This document shows, one piece after another, positions 18,191-29,084 of a stretch of 64,000 nt of DNA. The stretch's first letter is position 1. Every line of letters starts with the position of its first letter. Source of the DNA: Billgrantia desiderata (GTDB taxonomy: Bacteria; Pseudomonadota; Gammaproteobacteria; Pseudomonadales; Halomonadaceae); NCBI GenBank assembly GCA_011742915.1, contig JAAQTN010000028.1, positions 1-64,000 of the forward strand. Direction: 5' to 3'. The notes under the pieces were generated by a model that saw only the letters and a program-made list of their open reading frames with translations, had not been told where the DNA came from and ran no database searches. The translations under genes were made by a program, and so were the position numbers.

Positions 18191-19324
18191 ATGATAGAAC
18201 CCCCAAATCTCGTTTCCGCCCCCCGCTCGCCCTGGCGCCGACGTCTCGATCGGCTGGCCACGGGGCTCATCGCGGCGGGCGGTATCGGCGTGATCGTGGC
18301 CGTCATGGCGATCGGTGCCTTCCTCGTCGTCGAGGTGCTGCCGGCCCTGTTCGATGGCAGGCTGGAGATGGAACGGGTGCGGCTCGCGCTGACGCCGATG
18401 GCCTGGGGGACGCTGAAGGCGGCCCTGTGGGCGATGCTCTTTGCCGTACCGCTGGCGCTGGGGGCCGCCATTCACTCGGCGCTGTTCATGACCCGGAGGT
18501 TGCGCAGCCGCATGAAGCCGACCCTGGAAATGATGGAGGCCATGCCAGGCGTAGTGGTCGGCTTCGTGGCCGGGCTGGTCATGGCCCCCTGGGTCGAGCG
18601 CCATCTGGTCGGCGTCCTGACGCTCATGCTGTTGCTACCCTTGGGGGTGCTGCTTGCCGCCGGCCTCTGGCGCCGCTTGCCGTCGGGTTGGCGGCGCCGG
18701 CTGTCGCTGGCGCGCGCCGGGCTGTGGCTCGTGCCCTGGCTGCTGCTGCTGGCGTTGGCGACCTTCTCGCTTGCACCCTGGCTCGAGGTGCTGCTGTTCG
18801 GCGGCGACCTGCGTGTGTGGCTGGACCGCGAGCTAGGGCTCGATTACGCCACGCGCAACGCCATGATCGTGGGCGTGGCCATGGGCTTTGCGGTCATGCC
18901 CAGTATCTATGCCCTGGCCGAGGATGCGCTCTCCGGCGTGCCCGGCCGGCTCGGTGAGGGCGCCCATGCGCTGGGCGCGACACGCTGGCAGACGCTGTGG
19001 CGGGTGGTGCTGCCGGCCGCCTCGCCGGGTATCTTCGCCGCGGTGATGATCGGTACCGGTCGCGCCGTGGGCGAGACCATGATCGTGCTGATGGCCAGTG
19101 GCAACGCCGCACTGATGAGTCTGAGTCCGTTCGAGGGCATGCGCAGCATGGCGGCGGGCATCGCCGTCGAACTGCCCGAGGCCGTACCGGGCAGCGAAGC
19201 CTATGTGCTGCTGATGCTGGCGGCGCTGCTGCTGTTTATCTTCACCTTTCTGGTCAATACCCTGGCCGAGGTGGTGAGAAGTCGCCTGAGGCGACGCTAT
19301 CGCTGGCTGGGCGGTGCGGCATGA
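18191..19324 (+). CDS. pstC: Phosphate ABC transporter permease PstC
   Basis: Inner-membrane permease half of the high-affinity phosphate transporter. The 377-residue protein has about seven hydrophobic segments. The EMMEAMPGVVVGFVAG segment and the EAA-type cytoplasmic loop (EGAHALGATRWQTLWRVVLPAASPGIFAAVMIG) contact the PstB ATPase. Start ATG 18191 has no ribosome binding site; the Pho-box promoter just upstream would give a leaderless or near-leaderless mRNA. Its stop overlaps the pstA start by 4 bases. The protein is slightly longer than E. coli PstC (319) but much shorter than the roughly 680-residue forms in some pseudomonads. Confidence 0.93.
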   Translation: MIEPPNLVSAPRSPWRRRLDRLATGLIAAGGIGVIVAVMAIGAFLVVEVLPALFDGRLEMERVRLALTPMAWGTLKAALWAMLFAVPLALGAAIHSALFMTRRLRSRMKPTLEMMEAMPGVVVGFVAGLVMAPWVERHLVGVLTLMLLLPLGVLLAAGLWRRLPSGWRRRLSLARAGLWLVPWLLLLALATFSLAPWLEVLLFGGDLRVWLDRELGLDYATRNAMIVGVAMGFAVMPSIYALAEDALSGVPGRLGEGAHALGATRWQTLWRVVLPAASPGIFAAVMIGTGRAVGETMIVLMASGNAALMSLSPFEGMRSMAAGIAVELPEAVPGSEAYVLLMLAALLLFIFTFLVNTLAEVVRSRLRRRYRWLGGAA

Positions 19325-20865
19325 GCCGACGCCTGCCGCGCACGGAAGGCCCCTGGGCCTGGCTGGCTGCCGGCAGCGTGGCGCTGTCGCTGCTGCTGCT
19401 GGGCGGGTTGCTGCTGCTGCTGGCCGTGCGCGGCCTGGGGCACTTCTGGCCTGCCTCGGTAACGCTCGTCGAGCTGGAGGATGGCCGGCTGCTGGCGGGG
19501 CAGGCGGTGCGCGAGCTGCCGCTGGAGCGGCAGGCCGGGCGCGAGCGGCTCTACTTCACCGGCAACCGCGATCTGGACGGCCATGTTTGGCACTGGCTGC
19601 CGGTGGCTACCATCGTGGCCAGCGAGCGGCCAGCCGAGCTGGTGGTGCTGGAGCGCCGGCGGCACGGTGCTTTCATCGGTCGTCTGGTGGCGGTAGGCGA
19701 GGCCGATTCGCTGGCGTCGGCGCAGTCCCGGGAAGCGGCCTGGGCCAGGCTCGAGGCTCAACTGGCCGAACTCCAGGAGCTACGCGACGAGCGCGAGCGG
19801 CTGCGCCGCGACGTGTTGCGACCGCTGATACGACGCCTCGATGCCCGCCCGGACGACACGGCCGCCCGCCAGGCGCTGGCGGAGGCCAATGCGCGGGTGC
19901 GTGAGCTGCAGCAGGCCATGGGTGGCCAGGCGGCGCTGCTCGAAAGCGTCGATGGACGGCGTCTGGTCCAGCCTCTCGACGAGGTGCTGCGCGCCTGGCA
20001 GCCCAACGCCATGTCGCTCGGCGAGAAGGTTGGGGCCTGGTCGCAGGGAGTGTGGCGCTTTCTCTCCGAGGGCCCGCGGGATGGCAATACCGCGGGCGGG
20101 GTGTGGCCGGCGATCTTCGGCACCGTGATGATGGTGCTGCTGATGTCGCTGCTGGTCACGCCCTTCGGCGTGCTGGCTGCGGTCTACCTCAACGAGGTGG
20201 CCCACCAGGGGCGGCTGACGAATCTGGTACGCATCGCGGTACGCAACCTGGCCGGGGTGCCCTCCATCGTCTATGGCGTGTTCGGGCTGGGCGTGTTCGT
20301 CTACGGCATTGGCGGTACGCTCGACGACTGGTTCTTCAGCGATGCTCTGCCGTCGCCCACCTTCGGCACCGGCGGGCTGCTGTGGGCCTCGCTGACCCTG
20401 GCGCTGCTGACCCTGCCGGTAGTGATCGTGGCCACCGAAGAGGGCCTGGCACGCATCCCGGTGCAGCAGCGCGAGGGTGCCCTGGCGCTGGGGGCCACGC
20501 GCCTGGAGACCCTGACCCGGGTGGTGCTGCCGATGGCGGTGCCGGCCATGCTCACCGGGGTGATCCTGGCCGTGGCCCGCGCCGCCGGCGAAGTGGCGCC
20601 GCTGATGCTGGTCGGGGTGGCCAAGCTGGCGCCGCAGATCCCGGTGGACGGCGAGTTTCCTTTCCTCCATCTTGATCGCAAGTTCATGCATCTCGGCTAT
20701 CACATCTTCGATACGGCCTTTCACGGCAACGACGTCCAGGCGGCGCTGCCGCTGGTCTACGCCACGGCGCTGCTGCTGGTCCTGGTGATCCTGGTGCTTA
20801 ACCTGACTGCCATATTTCTGCGGCATTATTTTCGTTCGCGCCACGGCGTGCAGCCGCGCCCATGA
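19321..20865 (+). CDS. pstA: Phosphate ABC transporter permease PstA, long form with periplasmic coiled coil
   Basis: Second permease subunit. The 514-residue long form carries an N-terminal membrane segment, then a large extracytoplasmic domain that includes a predicted coiled coil (about residues 135-210, [24 protein letters not shown] and onward). The canonical permease domain then begins near residue 255 ([30 protein letters not shown]), with the EAA loop [22 protein letters not shown]. The long N-terminal region matches the DUF3333-containing PstA of many gammaproteobacteria. Start ATG 19321 overlaps the pstC stop (ATGA), indicating translational coupling. Identification is firm. Confidence 0.93.
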   Translation: MSRRLPRTEGPWAWLAAGSVALSLLLLGGLLLLLAVRGLGHFWPASVTLVELEDGRLLAGQAVRELPLERQAGRERLYFTGNRDLDGHVWHWLPVATIVASERPAELVVLERRRHGAFIGRLVAVGEADSLASAQSREAAWARLEAQLAELQELRDERERLRRDVLRPLIRRLDARPDDTAARQALAEANARVRELQQAMGGQAALLESVDGRRLVQPLDEVLRAWQPNAMSLGEKVGAWSQGVWRFLSEGPRDGNTAGGVWPAIFGTVMMVLLMSLLVTPFGVLAAVYLNEVAHQGRLTNLVRIAVRNLAGVPSIVYGVFGLGVFVYGIGGTLDDWFFSDALPSPTFGTGGLLWASLTLALLTLPVVIVATEEGLARIPVQQREGALALGATRLETLTRVVLPMAVPAMLTGVILAVARAAGEVAPLMLVGVAKLAPQIPVDGEFPFLHLDRKFMHLGYHIFDTAFHGNDVQAALPLVYATALLLVLVILVLNLTAIFLRHYFRSRHGVQPRP

Positions 20866-20882
20866 GGAGAAAACGCTCACCG

Positions 20883-21698
20883 ATGACCCTACTGTCGCGA
20901 TTTCAGCCGTCCGCCTCGGGTTCGATCATCGACTTCGATCCCACCGCCAGCTGCTTCGAGATCGAAGGGGTGAGCCTGGCCTATGGCGGCAAGTCGGCGC
21001 TGCGCGATATCTCGCTGCGCGTGCCGCGGCATCGGGTCACGGCGTTCATCGGGCCGTCCGGGTGTGGGAAGTCGACGCTGCTGCGGCTGCTGAACCGGCT
21101 GCATGACCTCAACGAGGAGGTCAGTCACAGCGGCCGGATCCTGCTCGAGGGCGAGGACATCCACGCCCCCGAGGTGGCCGTGGACGAGCTGCGAAGGCGA
21201 GTCGGCATGGTGTTTCAGGTGCCCAACCCGTTCCCCATGTCGATCTACGAGAACGTGGCTTTCGGCCTGCGCCTGCAGGGCGGGCTGACGCGCCGGCGCA
21301 TGGACGACATCGTCGAATGGGCGCTGCAGTCGGCAGCGCTGTGGGATGAAGTGAAGGATCGGCTGCGCGCGTCGGCCTGGTCGCTCTCCGGCGGTCAGCA
21401 GCAGCGTCTGGTGATCGCCCGCTCGCTGGCGGTGCGCCCCGAGGTGCTGCTGCTCGACGAGCCGGCCTCGGCGCTGGATCCGATCTCCACGCTGAAGATC
21501 GAGGAGCTGATTCGCAGCCTGAAATCGCAGCTCACGCTGATTCTGGTCACCCACAACATGCAGCAGGCGGCGCGGGTCTCCGATTACACCGCCTTCCTGC
21601 AGGATGGCCAACTGGTGGAGTACGCCCCCACCGATACCCTGTTCACCAACCCCAGCCTGCGCAGTACCGAGAACTACATCACCGGCCGCATGGCCTGA
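20883..21698 (+). CDS. pstB: Phosphate ABC transporter ATP-binding protein PstB
   Basis: Cytosolic ATPase of the phosphate transporter. The 271-residue protein contains Walker [10 protein letters not shown], the Q-loop [19 protein letters not shown] typical of PstB, signature LSGGQQQR, Walker [13 protein letters not shown] and the switch His in LVTHNMQQA. Start: GAGGAG at 20864-20869 precedes ATG 20883 by 13 bases. An in-frame ATG at 20862, overlapping the pstA stop, has no ribosome binding site but would couple translation. It is part of the pstCAB-phoU operon. Confidence 0.96.
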   Translation: MTLLSRFQPSASGSIIDFDPTASCFEIEGVSLAYGGKSALRDISLRVPRHRVTAFIGPSGCGKSTLLRLLNRLHDLNEEVSHSGRILLEGEDIHAPEVAVDELRRRVGMVFQVPNPFPMSIYENVAFGLRLQGGLTRRRMDDIVEWALQSAALWDEVKDRLRASAWSLSGGQQQRLVIARSLAVRPEVLLLDEPASALDPISTLKIEELIRSLKSQLTLILVTHNMQQAARVSDYTAFLQDGQLVEYAPTDTLFTNPSLRSTENYITGRMA

Positions 21699-21722
21699 TC
21701 GAGGCCGCTACAGGAGAGCACC

Positions 21723-22451
21723 ATGGACATTACCAGCGAAACTCACAGTCAGCACATTTCCCGCCAGTTCAACCAGGAGCTGGAGGCCCTCAAGACACAA
21801 CTGATGACCATGGGCGGGTTGGTCGAGCAGCAGGTCCAGGAGGCGATCCGGGCGCTGCTCGACGGCGATAGTCGTCTGGCCGAGAAGGTGCGCGACCGCG
21901 ACCGTGACGTCAACGCCATGCAGCTCAAGATCGACGACGAATGCACGCGGGTACTGGCGCGGCGTCAACCGGCCGCCTCCGACCTGCGCCTGGTGCTGGC
22001 AGTGATCCGTGCCACCGCCGACCTCGAGCGTATCGGCGACGAGGCGAGCAAGATCGCGCGCAACGCCCTGACCCTGATCGACGGCGGCAACAACGTGCGT
22101 GGCCTGGTCGAGGTGCGCCACATCAGCGAGCACGTGCGGCGCATGCTGCGCGACGCGCTGACCGCCTTCGCCCGCTTCGACACCGAGCTGGCTCTGCAGG
22201 TGGTGCATGAGGACGACTCGGTGGACGATGAGTACGGCAGCGCCATGCGCTCGCTGATGACCTTCATGATGGAGGACAGCCGCGCCATCGGCCCGGTGCT
22301 CAACGTGATGTGGATCCTGCGTGCCCTGGAGCGGGTCGGCGACCACGCCGACAATCTCGCCGAGTACGTGATCTATCTGGTCAAGGGGCTCGATATCCGC
22401 CACATGGACCCGGACAAGATCGACGAGGATGCGCTGAAGCGCAAGGGCTGA
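21723..22451 (+). CDS. phoU: Phosphate signalling protein PhoU
   Basis: Cytosolic negative regulator that links PstSCAB to the PhoR kinase and dampens phosphate uptake. The 242-residue protein shows two PhoU helical-bundle repeats with the metal-binding signatures RATADLERIGDEASKIA and RALERVGDHADNLAEYVIY (E/D-x4-D pattern). Length is normal. Start ATG 21723 has CAGGAGAG 5-12 bases upstream. It is 24 bases after pstB and 6 bases before cysZ; phoR and phoB are 9 kb further on, separated by the pyrimidine cluster. Confidence 0.96.
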   Translation: MDITSETHSQHISRQFNQELEALKTQLMTMGGLVEQQVQEAIRALLDGDSRLAEKVRDRDRDVNAMQLKIDDECTRVLARRQPAASDLRLVLAVIRATADLERIGDEASKIARNALTLIDGGNNVRGLVEVRHISEHVRRMLRDALTAFARFDTELALQVVHEDDSVDDEYGSAMRSLMTFMMEDSRAIGPVLNVMWILRALERVGDHADNLAEYVIYLVKGLDIRHMDPDKIDEDALKRKG

Positions 22452-22457
22452 GGGGCC

Positions 22458-23189
22458 ATGCTGGACGCCTTCACGGCTCTCAATCGCGGCACGCGGCTGG
22501 TCTATCGCCGCGGCCTGCGCCGCTACGTCTACGCGCCGATAGCCGTCAATCTGGCGGTCTACACGGCCATGCTCTACTACGTGGTGACCCGTTTCGGCGG
22601 CTGGCTGGAGGCGTGGATGGCCATGGTGCCGGCCTGGCTCGGTTGGCTGGAGTGGCTGCTGTGGCCGCTGTTCGTGCTGAGCCTGGTGCTGATCGTGTTC
22701 TTCACCTTTACCCTGGTGACCCATCTGATCGCCGCACCCTTCTACGGCTTCCTGGCGGCCAAGGTCGAAACGCAGGTCACCGGCCGGCCGCCGCTGGACG
22801 ACCGCGGCCTGGCGCGTACCGCGGTGGATGCGCTGGGCCGCGAGCTGGTCAAGCTCGGCTACATCCTGCCGCGGGCGCTGGCGCTGTTCGTGATCAGCTG
22901 GATACCCGCGCTGAACGTGTTCGCCCCCTTGCTCTGGGCCCTATTCTCGGCCTGGATGATGGCGATCACCTACCTCGACTACCCCATGGACAACAACAAG
23001 GTGACCTTCGCCGACATGCGCCGCCGCCTCAGCGCGCACGCCTGGCAGACCCTCACCTTCGGCGGCTGGGTGACGCTGATCACCTGGATCCCGCTGGCCA
23101 ACCTGTTCCTGCTGCCCGGCGCCGTGGCCGGCGCCGTGCTGATGTGGGATAGCCACTATCGCGGCGAGCGTGACGTCGCCGCGGTTTGA
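22458..23189 (+). CDS. cysZ: CysZ/EI24-family membrane protein
   Basis: Integral membrane protein of the CysZ family, which in E. coli mediates sulfate uptake for cysteine synthesis. The 243-residue length, four long hydrophobic hairpins and motifs such as LIAAPFYGFLAAKVE, ISWIPALNVFAPLLW and TYLDYPMDNNKVTF match the family closely. Start ATG 22458 lies 6 bases after phoU, so it is likely co-transcribed with the pst operon. The link between a sulfate permease and phosphate genes is not obvious, and in other genomes cysZ is usually apart from pst. The downstream NCS1 gene is convergent. Confidence 0.88.
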   Translation: MLDAFTALNRGTRLVYRRGLRRYVYAPIAVNLAVYTAMLYYVVTRFGGWLEAWMAMVPAWLGWLEWLLWPLFVLSLVLIVFFTFTLVTHLIAAPFYGFLAAKVETQVTGRPPLDDRGLARTAVDALGRELVKLGYILPRALALFVISWIPALNVFAPLLWALFSAWMMAITYLDYPMDNNKVTFADMRRRLSAHAWQTLTFGGWVTLITWIPLANLFLLPGAVAGAVLMWDSHYRGERDVAAV

Positions 23190-23229
23190 GGAGCCTCTAG
23201 CCGAGCGTTCTCATGCGACGTCAGTCACC

Positions 23230-24738
23230 TCACAGGTGGCGCTCCATATCGATGGCCGTCGCCGGTACGGCCCGATCGGCGGGCGTCAGCATCAGGCTGG
23301 TGACGTAGTAGAGCACCGCACCCAGCAGCGAGCCGGTGAACCAGCCGTAATCGTAGAACCAGTACATGGTGCCGGTGGCCAGCGACAGCAGCGTCAACGA
23401 AACGGGAACGCCGAAGGCGATGAAACCGGCCAGGTTGAAGGCGGGATAGGCCCGTCCGTCCTGGTAGAGGCTCGGCACGTCGAGCCGCTGACGCTTGATC
23501 AGGAAGTAGTCCACCGCCATGACACCCGCGATGGGGCCCAGCAGACTGGAATAACCGAGCAGCCAGTTCGAGTACATCTGCTCCAGGGAGACGCCGGCTC
23601 CGATCACACCCGCCTTCTGCAGCAGGTCATAGCCCATCAGCAGCACACCCACCAGGCCGGTGATCAGCACCCCGCGGGTGTGGTCCACCAGCCTGGGGGC
23701 CACGTTCTGGAAGTCATTGGTGGGAGAGACGATGTTGGCGGCCGTGTTGGTCGAGATCGTGGCCACGATGATCAGGATCATCGCCATGCCGACCCAGAAC
23801 GGATTGTCGATCATGCCGATCAAGTTGACCGGGTCAGCGATGGTTCGACCGACCAGCGACTCCGAGGCGGCCGTCATCACCACACCAAGGGCGGCGAAGA
23901 AGAACATGGTCAGAGGTAGGCCCAGCACCTGTCCAACGACCTGATCCTTCTGGCTTTTGGCAAAGCGGCTGAAATCGGGAATGTTGAGCGACAAGGTGGC
24001 CCAGAAGCCTACCATGGCGGTAAGGCCGGCTAGGAAGTAGCCAGTGACAGAGGCGCCTTCCGGGCGTGAGGGAGGCTGAGCCAGCAGTTCGGTCATCGAC
24101 ATGTGCGGCCAGGCCCAGAACATCAGCCCGATACCAACCGCCAGCAGCAGGGGGGCGGCCAGCGTCTCCAGCCACCTGATCGACTCCGCCCCGCGGATCA
24201 CCACGTACAGATTCATCGCTCCGAAGACGAAGAAGCCGATGACTTCGCCGATGCCCCCCAGCGCCTGCCAGGGCGGGAAGAGCGCTGCAAGCAGCAGGTG
24301 AATGGCCAAGCCGCCGAACATGGTCTGGATGCCGAACCAGCCGCAGCCGACCAGGGCGCGAATCAGGCAGGGTACGTTGGAGCCGAGGATGCCGAACGAG
24401 GAGCGCAGCACCACCGGGAAGGGTATGCCGAACTTGGTCCCGGGAAAGGCGTTCAGGGTCAGTGGTATCAGCACGATCACGTTGGCCAGCAGGATGGCCA
24501 GCAGGGCTTCGCCCACGCTGAGCCCGAAATAGGCGGTCAGAACGCCGCCAAGGGTATAGGTGGGCACGCATATCGACATCCCGACCCAAAGCGCGGCGAT
24601 ATTCCATTTCGACCAGGTCCTTTCGCTGGCCTTGGTGGGCGCAATGTCGTCGTTGAAGCGTGGGCTGTGGCGTAAGTCGTCGCCGACCTCGATTTCGATC
24701 AAGCCGTTCTTGTCCAACATCCTCGATGACTGGGTCAT
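23230..24738 (-). CDS. NCS1-family nucleobase transporter (pyrimidine/hydantoin type)
   Basis: Twelve-helix cytosine/uracil/allantoin permease-type symporter (502 residues). Features are RTWSKWNIAALWVGMSICVPTYTLGG at TM1, PGTKFGIPFPVVLRSSFG, the GCGWFGIQTMFGG substrate region and NPFWVGM...TNTAANIVSP. It is divergent from the beta-ureidopropionase gene and adjacent to a complete reductive pyrimidine pathway, so uracil, thymine or dihydropyrimidine uptake is the likely role; allantoin or hydantoins remain possible. Start ATG 24736-24738 with GGAGAAC about 5 bases upstream. Confidence 0.9.
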   Translation of the reverse strand: MTQSSRMLDKNGLIEIEVGDDLRHSPRFNDDIAPTKASERTWSKWNIAALWVGMSICVPTYTLGGVLTAYFGLSVGEALLAILLANVIVLIPLTLNAFPGTKFGIPFPVVLRSSFGILGSNVPCLIRALVGCGWFGIQTMFGGLAIHLLLAALFPPWQALGGIGEVIGFFVFGAMNLYVVIRGAESIRWLETLAAPLLLAVGIGLMFWAWPHMSMTELLAQPPSRPEGASVTGYFLAGLTAMVGFWATLSLNIPDFSRFAKSQKDQVVGQVLGLPLTMFFFAALGVVMTAASESLVGRTIADPVNLIGMIDNPFWVGMAMILIIVATISTNTAANIVSPTNDFQNVAPRLVDHTRGVLITGLVGVLLMGYDLLQKAGVIGAGVSLEQMYSNWLLGYSSLLGPIAGVMAVDYFLIKRQRLDVPSLYQDGRAYPAFNLAGFIAFGVPVSLTLLSLATGTMYWFYDYGWFTGSLLGAVLYYVTSLMLTPADRAVPATAIDMERHL

Positions 24739-25306
24739 TGTTGTTCTCCGTCACTAGTCACTGATGGTCTTGCCGCACGTAGCAATTGTTGTGCCCATTG
24801 CCATGGGGCTGAACATCCTCTCCGTCGTCTCATCAAGCCCCTACTGCTTTCGCGATTGCTAAGATGATGTTTTTAAAAGCTGACATATGGGACAGCAATT
24901 TCCTGAGCAGGATGGTCCGTGCTTTCCGGGAGGGTGTCACAGCGACTCAGGAATCGCATCATGACAGAGTAGCCACTTTCCAAACTGGTTCAATATTTAT
25001 TAACAGGCTAATTTGATGCGCGAAATGTAAATAGTAATTTATTGTTTTTAAAGAATAAAAATAGGTTTTGTCGATTGCTAAACATGGTGCACGTATTCAC
25101 CATAAAGGTGAAGATCAGCTCGGATAAGAGTATTTTTCCTTTCGTTACAAATGCTTGTGACAGGCTGCCGATTTTTTATTGTTTTCCCCTTGATGTCGTC
25201 ATTGTGAGCAACTAATTTCAAAAAGCTGTCTACAGAGTCAGCTTTTTATCGATCTGGCCCGTGTGTAATGCACTGGCTGAAAACAATCACAATGGGATCG
25301 GACATC
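24739..25306. promoter_or_regulatory. Divergent control region of the pyrimidine degradation cluster
   Basis: About 570 AT-rich bases with no gene, between the NCS1 transporter (leftward) and the catabolic operon (rightward). Contents: a 10-base direct repeat CGATTGCTAA at 24853-24862 and 25072-25081; an inverted repeat ATGGTG/CACCAT at 25084-25089/25098-25103; a weak promoter-like TTGTGA-16-TATTGT at 25155-25182; and a terminator-like hairpin at 25220-25247. A TetR regulator gene closes the cluster, so its operator is expected here, but I cannot choose among these. Confidence 0.5.
25220..25247 (+). terminator. A/T-flanked hairpin in the leader of the pyrimidine operon
   Basis: AAAAAGCTG (25220-25228) pairs perfectly with CAGCTTTTT (25239-25247) around a 10-base loop, giving a classic intrinsic-terminator shape. 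It lies about 60 bases before the start of the beta-ureidopropionase gene. It may be a leader attenuator or simply block read-through from upstream. Confidence 0.5.
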
Positions 25307-27644
<2,338 letters not shown>

Positions 27645-27704
27645 ATACCGTCTGCCCGAGGCAACGAAAAAAGCCACGAAGCCAAGAACAACGAGGTGAC
27701 TACC

Positions 27705-29084
27705 GTGACCCACCCCTTGAACCACCTGCCCCGGGTCGGTGAAGACCCGGCCTATGATGCGACCCGGCTCGCCGAGGGCTTCAGTGATCTGCATCCGCCG
27801 CTAAGCGAACGCCAGGCCCAGATCGAGAGCCAGCGCTGCCTGTACTGCTTCGATGCTCCCTGCATCGAGGCCTGCCCGTCGGACATCGACATCCCGCGCT
27901 TCATTCGCCAGATCGGCGAGGGCAACATCAACGGTGCCGCACACACCATTCTCGAGCAGAACATCCTGGGCGGCAGCTGTGCGCGGGTCTGCCCCACCGA
28001 GATCCTCTGCGAGCAGAGCTGCGTGCGCAATCACCATGAGGAGTGCCAGCCGGTGCTGATCGGGCTATTGCAGCGCTACGCCACCGATCACATGCGCTTC
28101 GATGGGCATCCGTTCCGACGTGCCGCCGACAGCGGTCGCCACGTGGCGGTGGTCGGAGCCGGCCCGGCGGGGCTCTCCTGCGCCCATCGCCTGGCGATGC
28201 TCGGCCACCGGGTGACGATCTTCGAGGCCGAGACGAAGCCCGGCGGACTCAACGAGTACGGCATCGCCCGCTACAAGATGACCGATGATTTCGCTCGTCG
28301 CGAGGTCGAGTTCCTGCTCGGTATCGGCGGCATCGAGATCCGCCACGGCCAGCGTCTGGGGCAGAACCTGACTCTTGCGCAGCTGCGTGACGACTTCGAC
28401 GCGGTCTTCCTCGGCCTGGGGCTCGGCGCCAGCCGTGAGCTGGGGCTGACCGGCGAGGCAGCCCCGGGGCTGATGCCCGCCGTCGACTACATCCGCGAGC
28501 TGCGCCAGGCCGAGGAGCTCGCCGGGCTACCGCTGGCCCGTCGTTGTGTCGTGATCGGCGCCGGCAATACCGCCATCGACATGGCGACGCAGATGGCCCG
28601 GCTGGGCGCCGAGGAGGTCACGCTGGTCTATCGCCGCGGCGTCGAGGCGATGTCGGCCACCGGTCACGAGCAGGAGATCGCCAAGGCCAACGGTGTGCGC
28701 ATGCTGACCTGGGCCAGGCCCGCGAAGGTGCTGCTCGATGGCGAGGGGCAGGTAGCCGGGATGCGCTTCGAGAAAACGCGCGACGAGTCCGGCCGCCTGA
28801 CGGGCACCGGCGAGACCTTCGATATTGCCGCCGATGCCATCTTCAAGGCCATCGGCCAGCGCTTCGACGGCGCCAGCCTCGGCGACCCGCTGGCGGCAAG
28901 CCTGGTGCGCGACGGCGAGCGAATCCATGTCGGCGAGGATTTCCAGACCTCGCTCCCCGGCATCTATGCCGGTGGCGACTGCATCGCCTCGGGGCAGGAT
29001 CTCACCGTACAGGCGGTGCAGCACGGCAAGCTTGCCGCACGCGCCATCCACCAGGCCCTGATGATCCAGCAGGAGGCTGCATGA
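27705..29084 (+). CDS. preT: Dihydropyrimidine dehydrogenase subunit PreT (NAD(P)H/FAD, Fe-S)
   Basis: Electron-input subunit of bacterial dihydropyrimidine dehydrogenase. The 459-residue protein has an N-terminal double-cluster region (CLYCFDAPCIEACPSDI and CARVCPTEILCEQSCV), an FAD-binding Rossmann fold (VVGAGPAGLSCA) and an NAD(P)H fold (VIGAGNTAIDMA), ending with GIYAGGDC and AVQHGKLAA. It corresponds to the N-terminal half of mammalian DPD. Start GTG 27705 was chosen over GTG 27696 because GAGGTGA (27694-27700) is 5 bases upstream. Its stop overlaps the preA ATG by 4 bases, as expected for two subunits of one enzyme. Confidence 0.95.
   Translation: MTHPLNHLPRVGEDPAYDATRLAEGFSDLHPPLSERQAQIESQRCLYCFDAPCIEACPSDIDIPRFIRQIGEGNINGAAHTILEQNILGGSCARVCPTEILCEQSCVRNHHEECQPVLIGLLQRYATDHMRFDGHPFRRAADSGRHVAVVGAGPAGLSCAHRLAMLGHRVTIFEAETKPGGLNEYGIARYKMTDDFARREVEFLLGIGGIEIRHGQRLGQNLTLAQLRDDFDAVFLGLGLGASRELGLTGEAAPGLMPAVDYIRELRQAEELAGLPLARRCVVIGAGNTAIDMATQMARLGAEEVTLVYRRGVEAMSATGHEQEIAKANGVRMLTWARPAKVLLDGEGQVAGMRFEKTRDESGRLTGTGETFDIAADAIFKAIGQRFDGASLGDPLAASLVRDGERIHVGEDFQTSLPGIYAGGDCIASGQDLTVQAVQHGKLAARAIHQALMIQQEAA

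Noticed and set aside
25253..25274. TGGCCCG...ATGCA as a sigma-54 promoter before the pyrimidine operon
   Set aside because: The GG and GC elements are 12 bases apart rather than 10, so sigma-54 polymerase should not use it.
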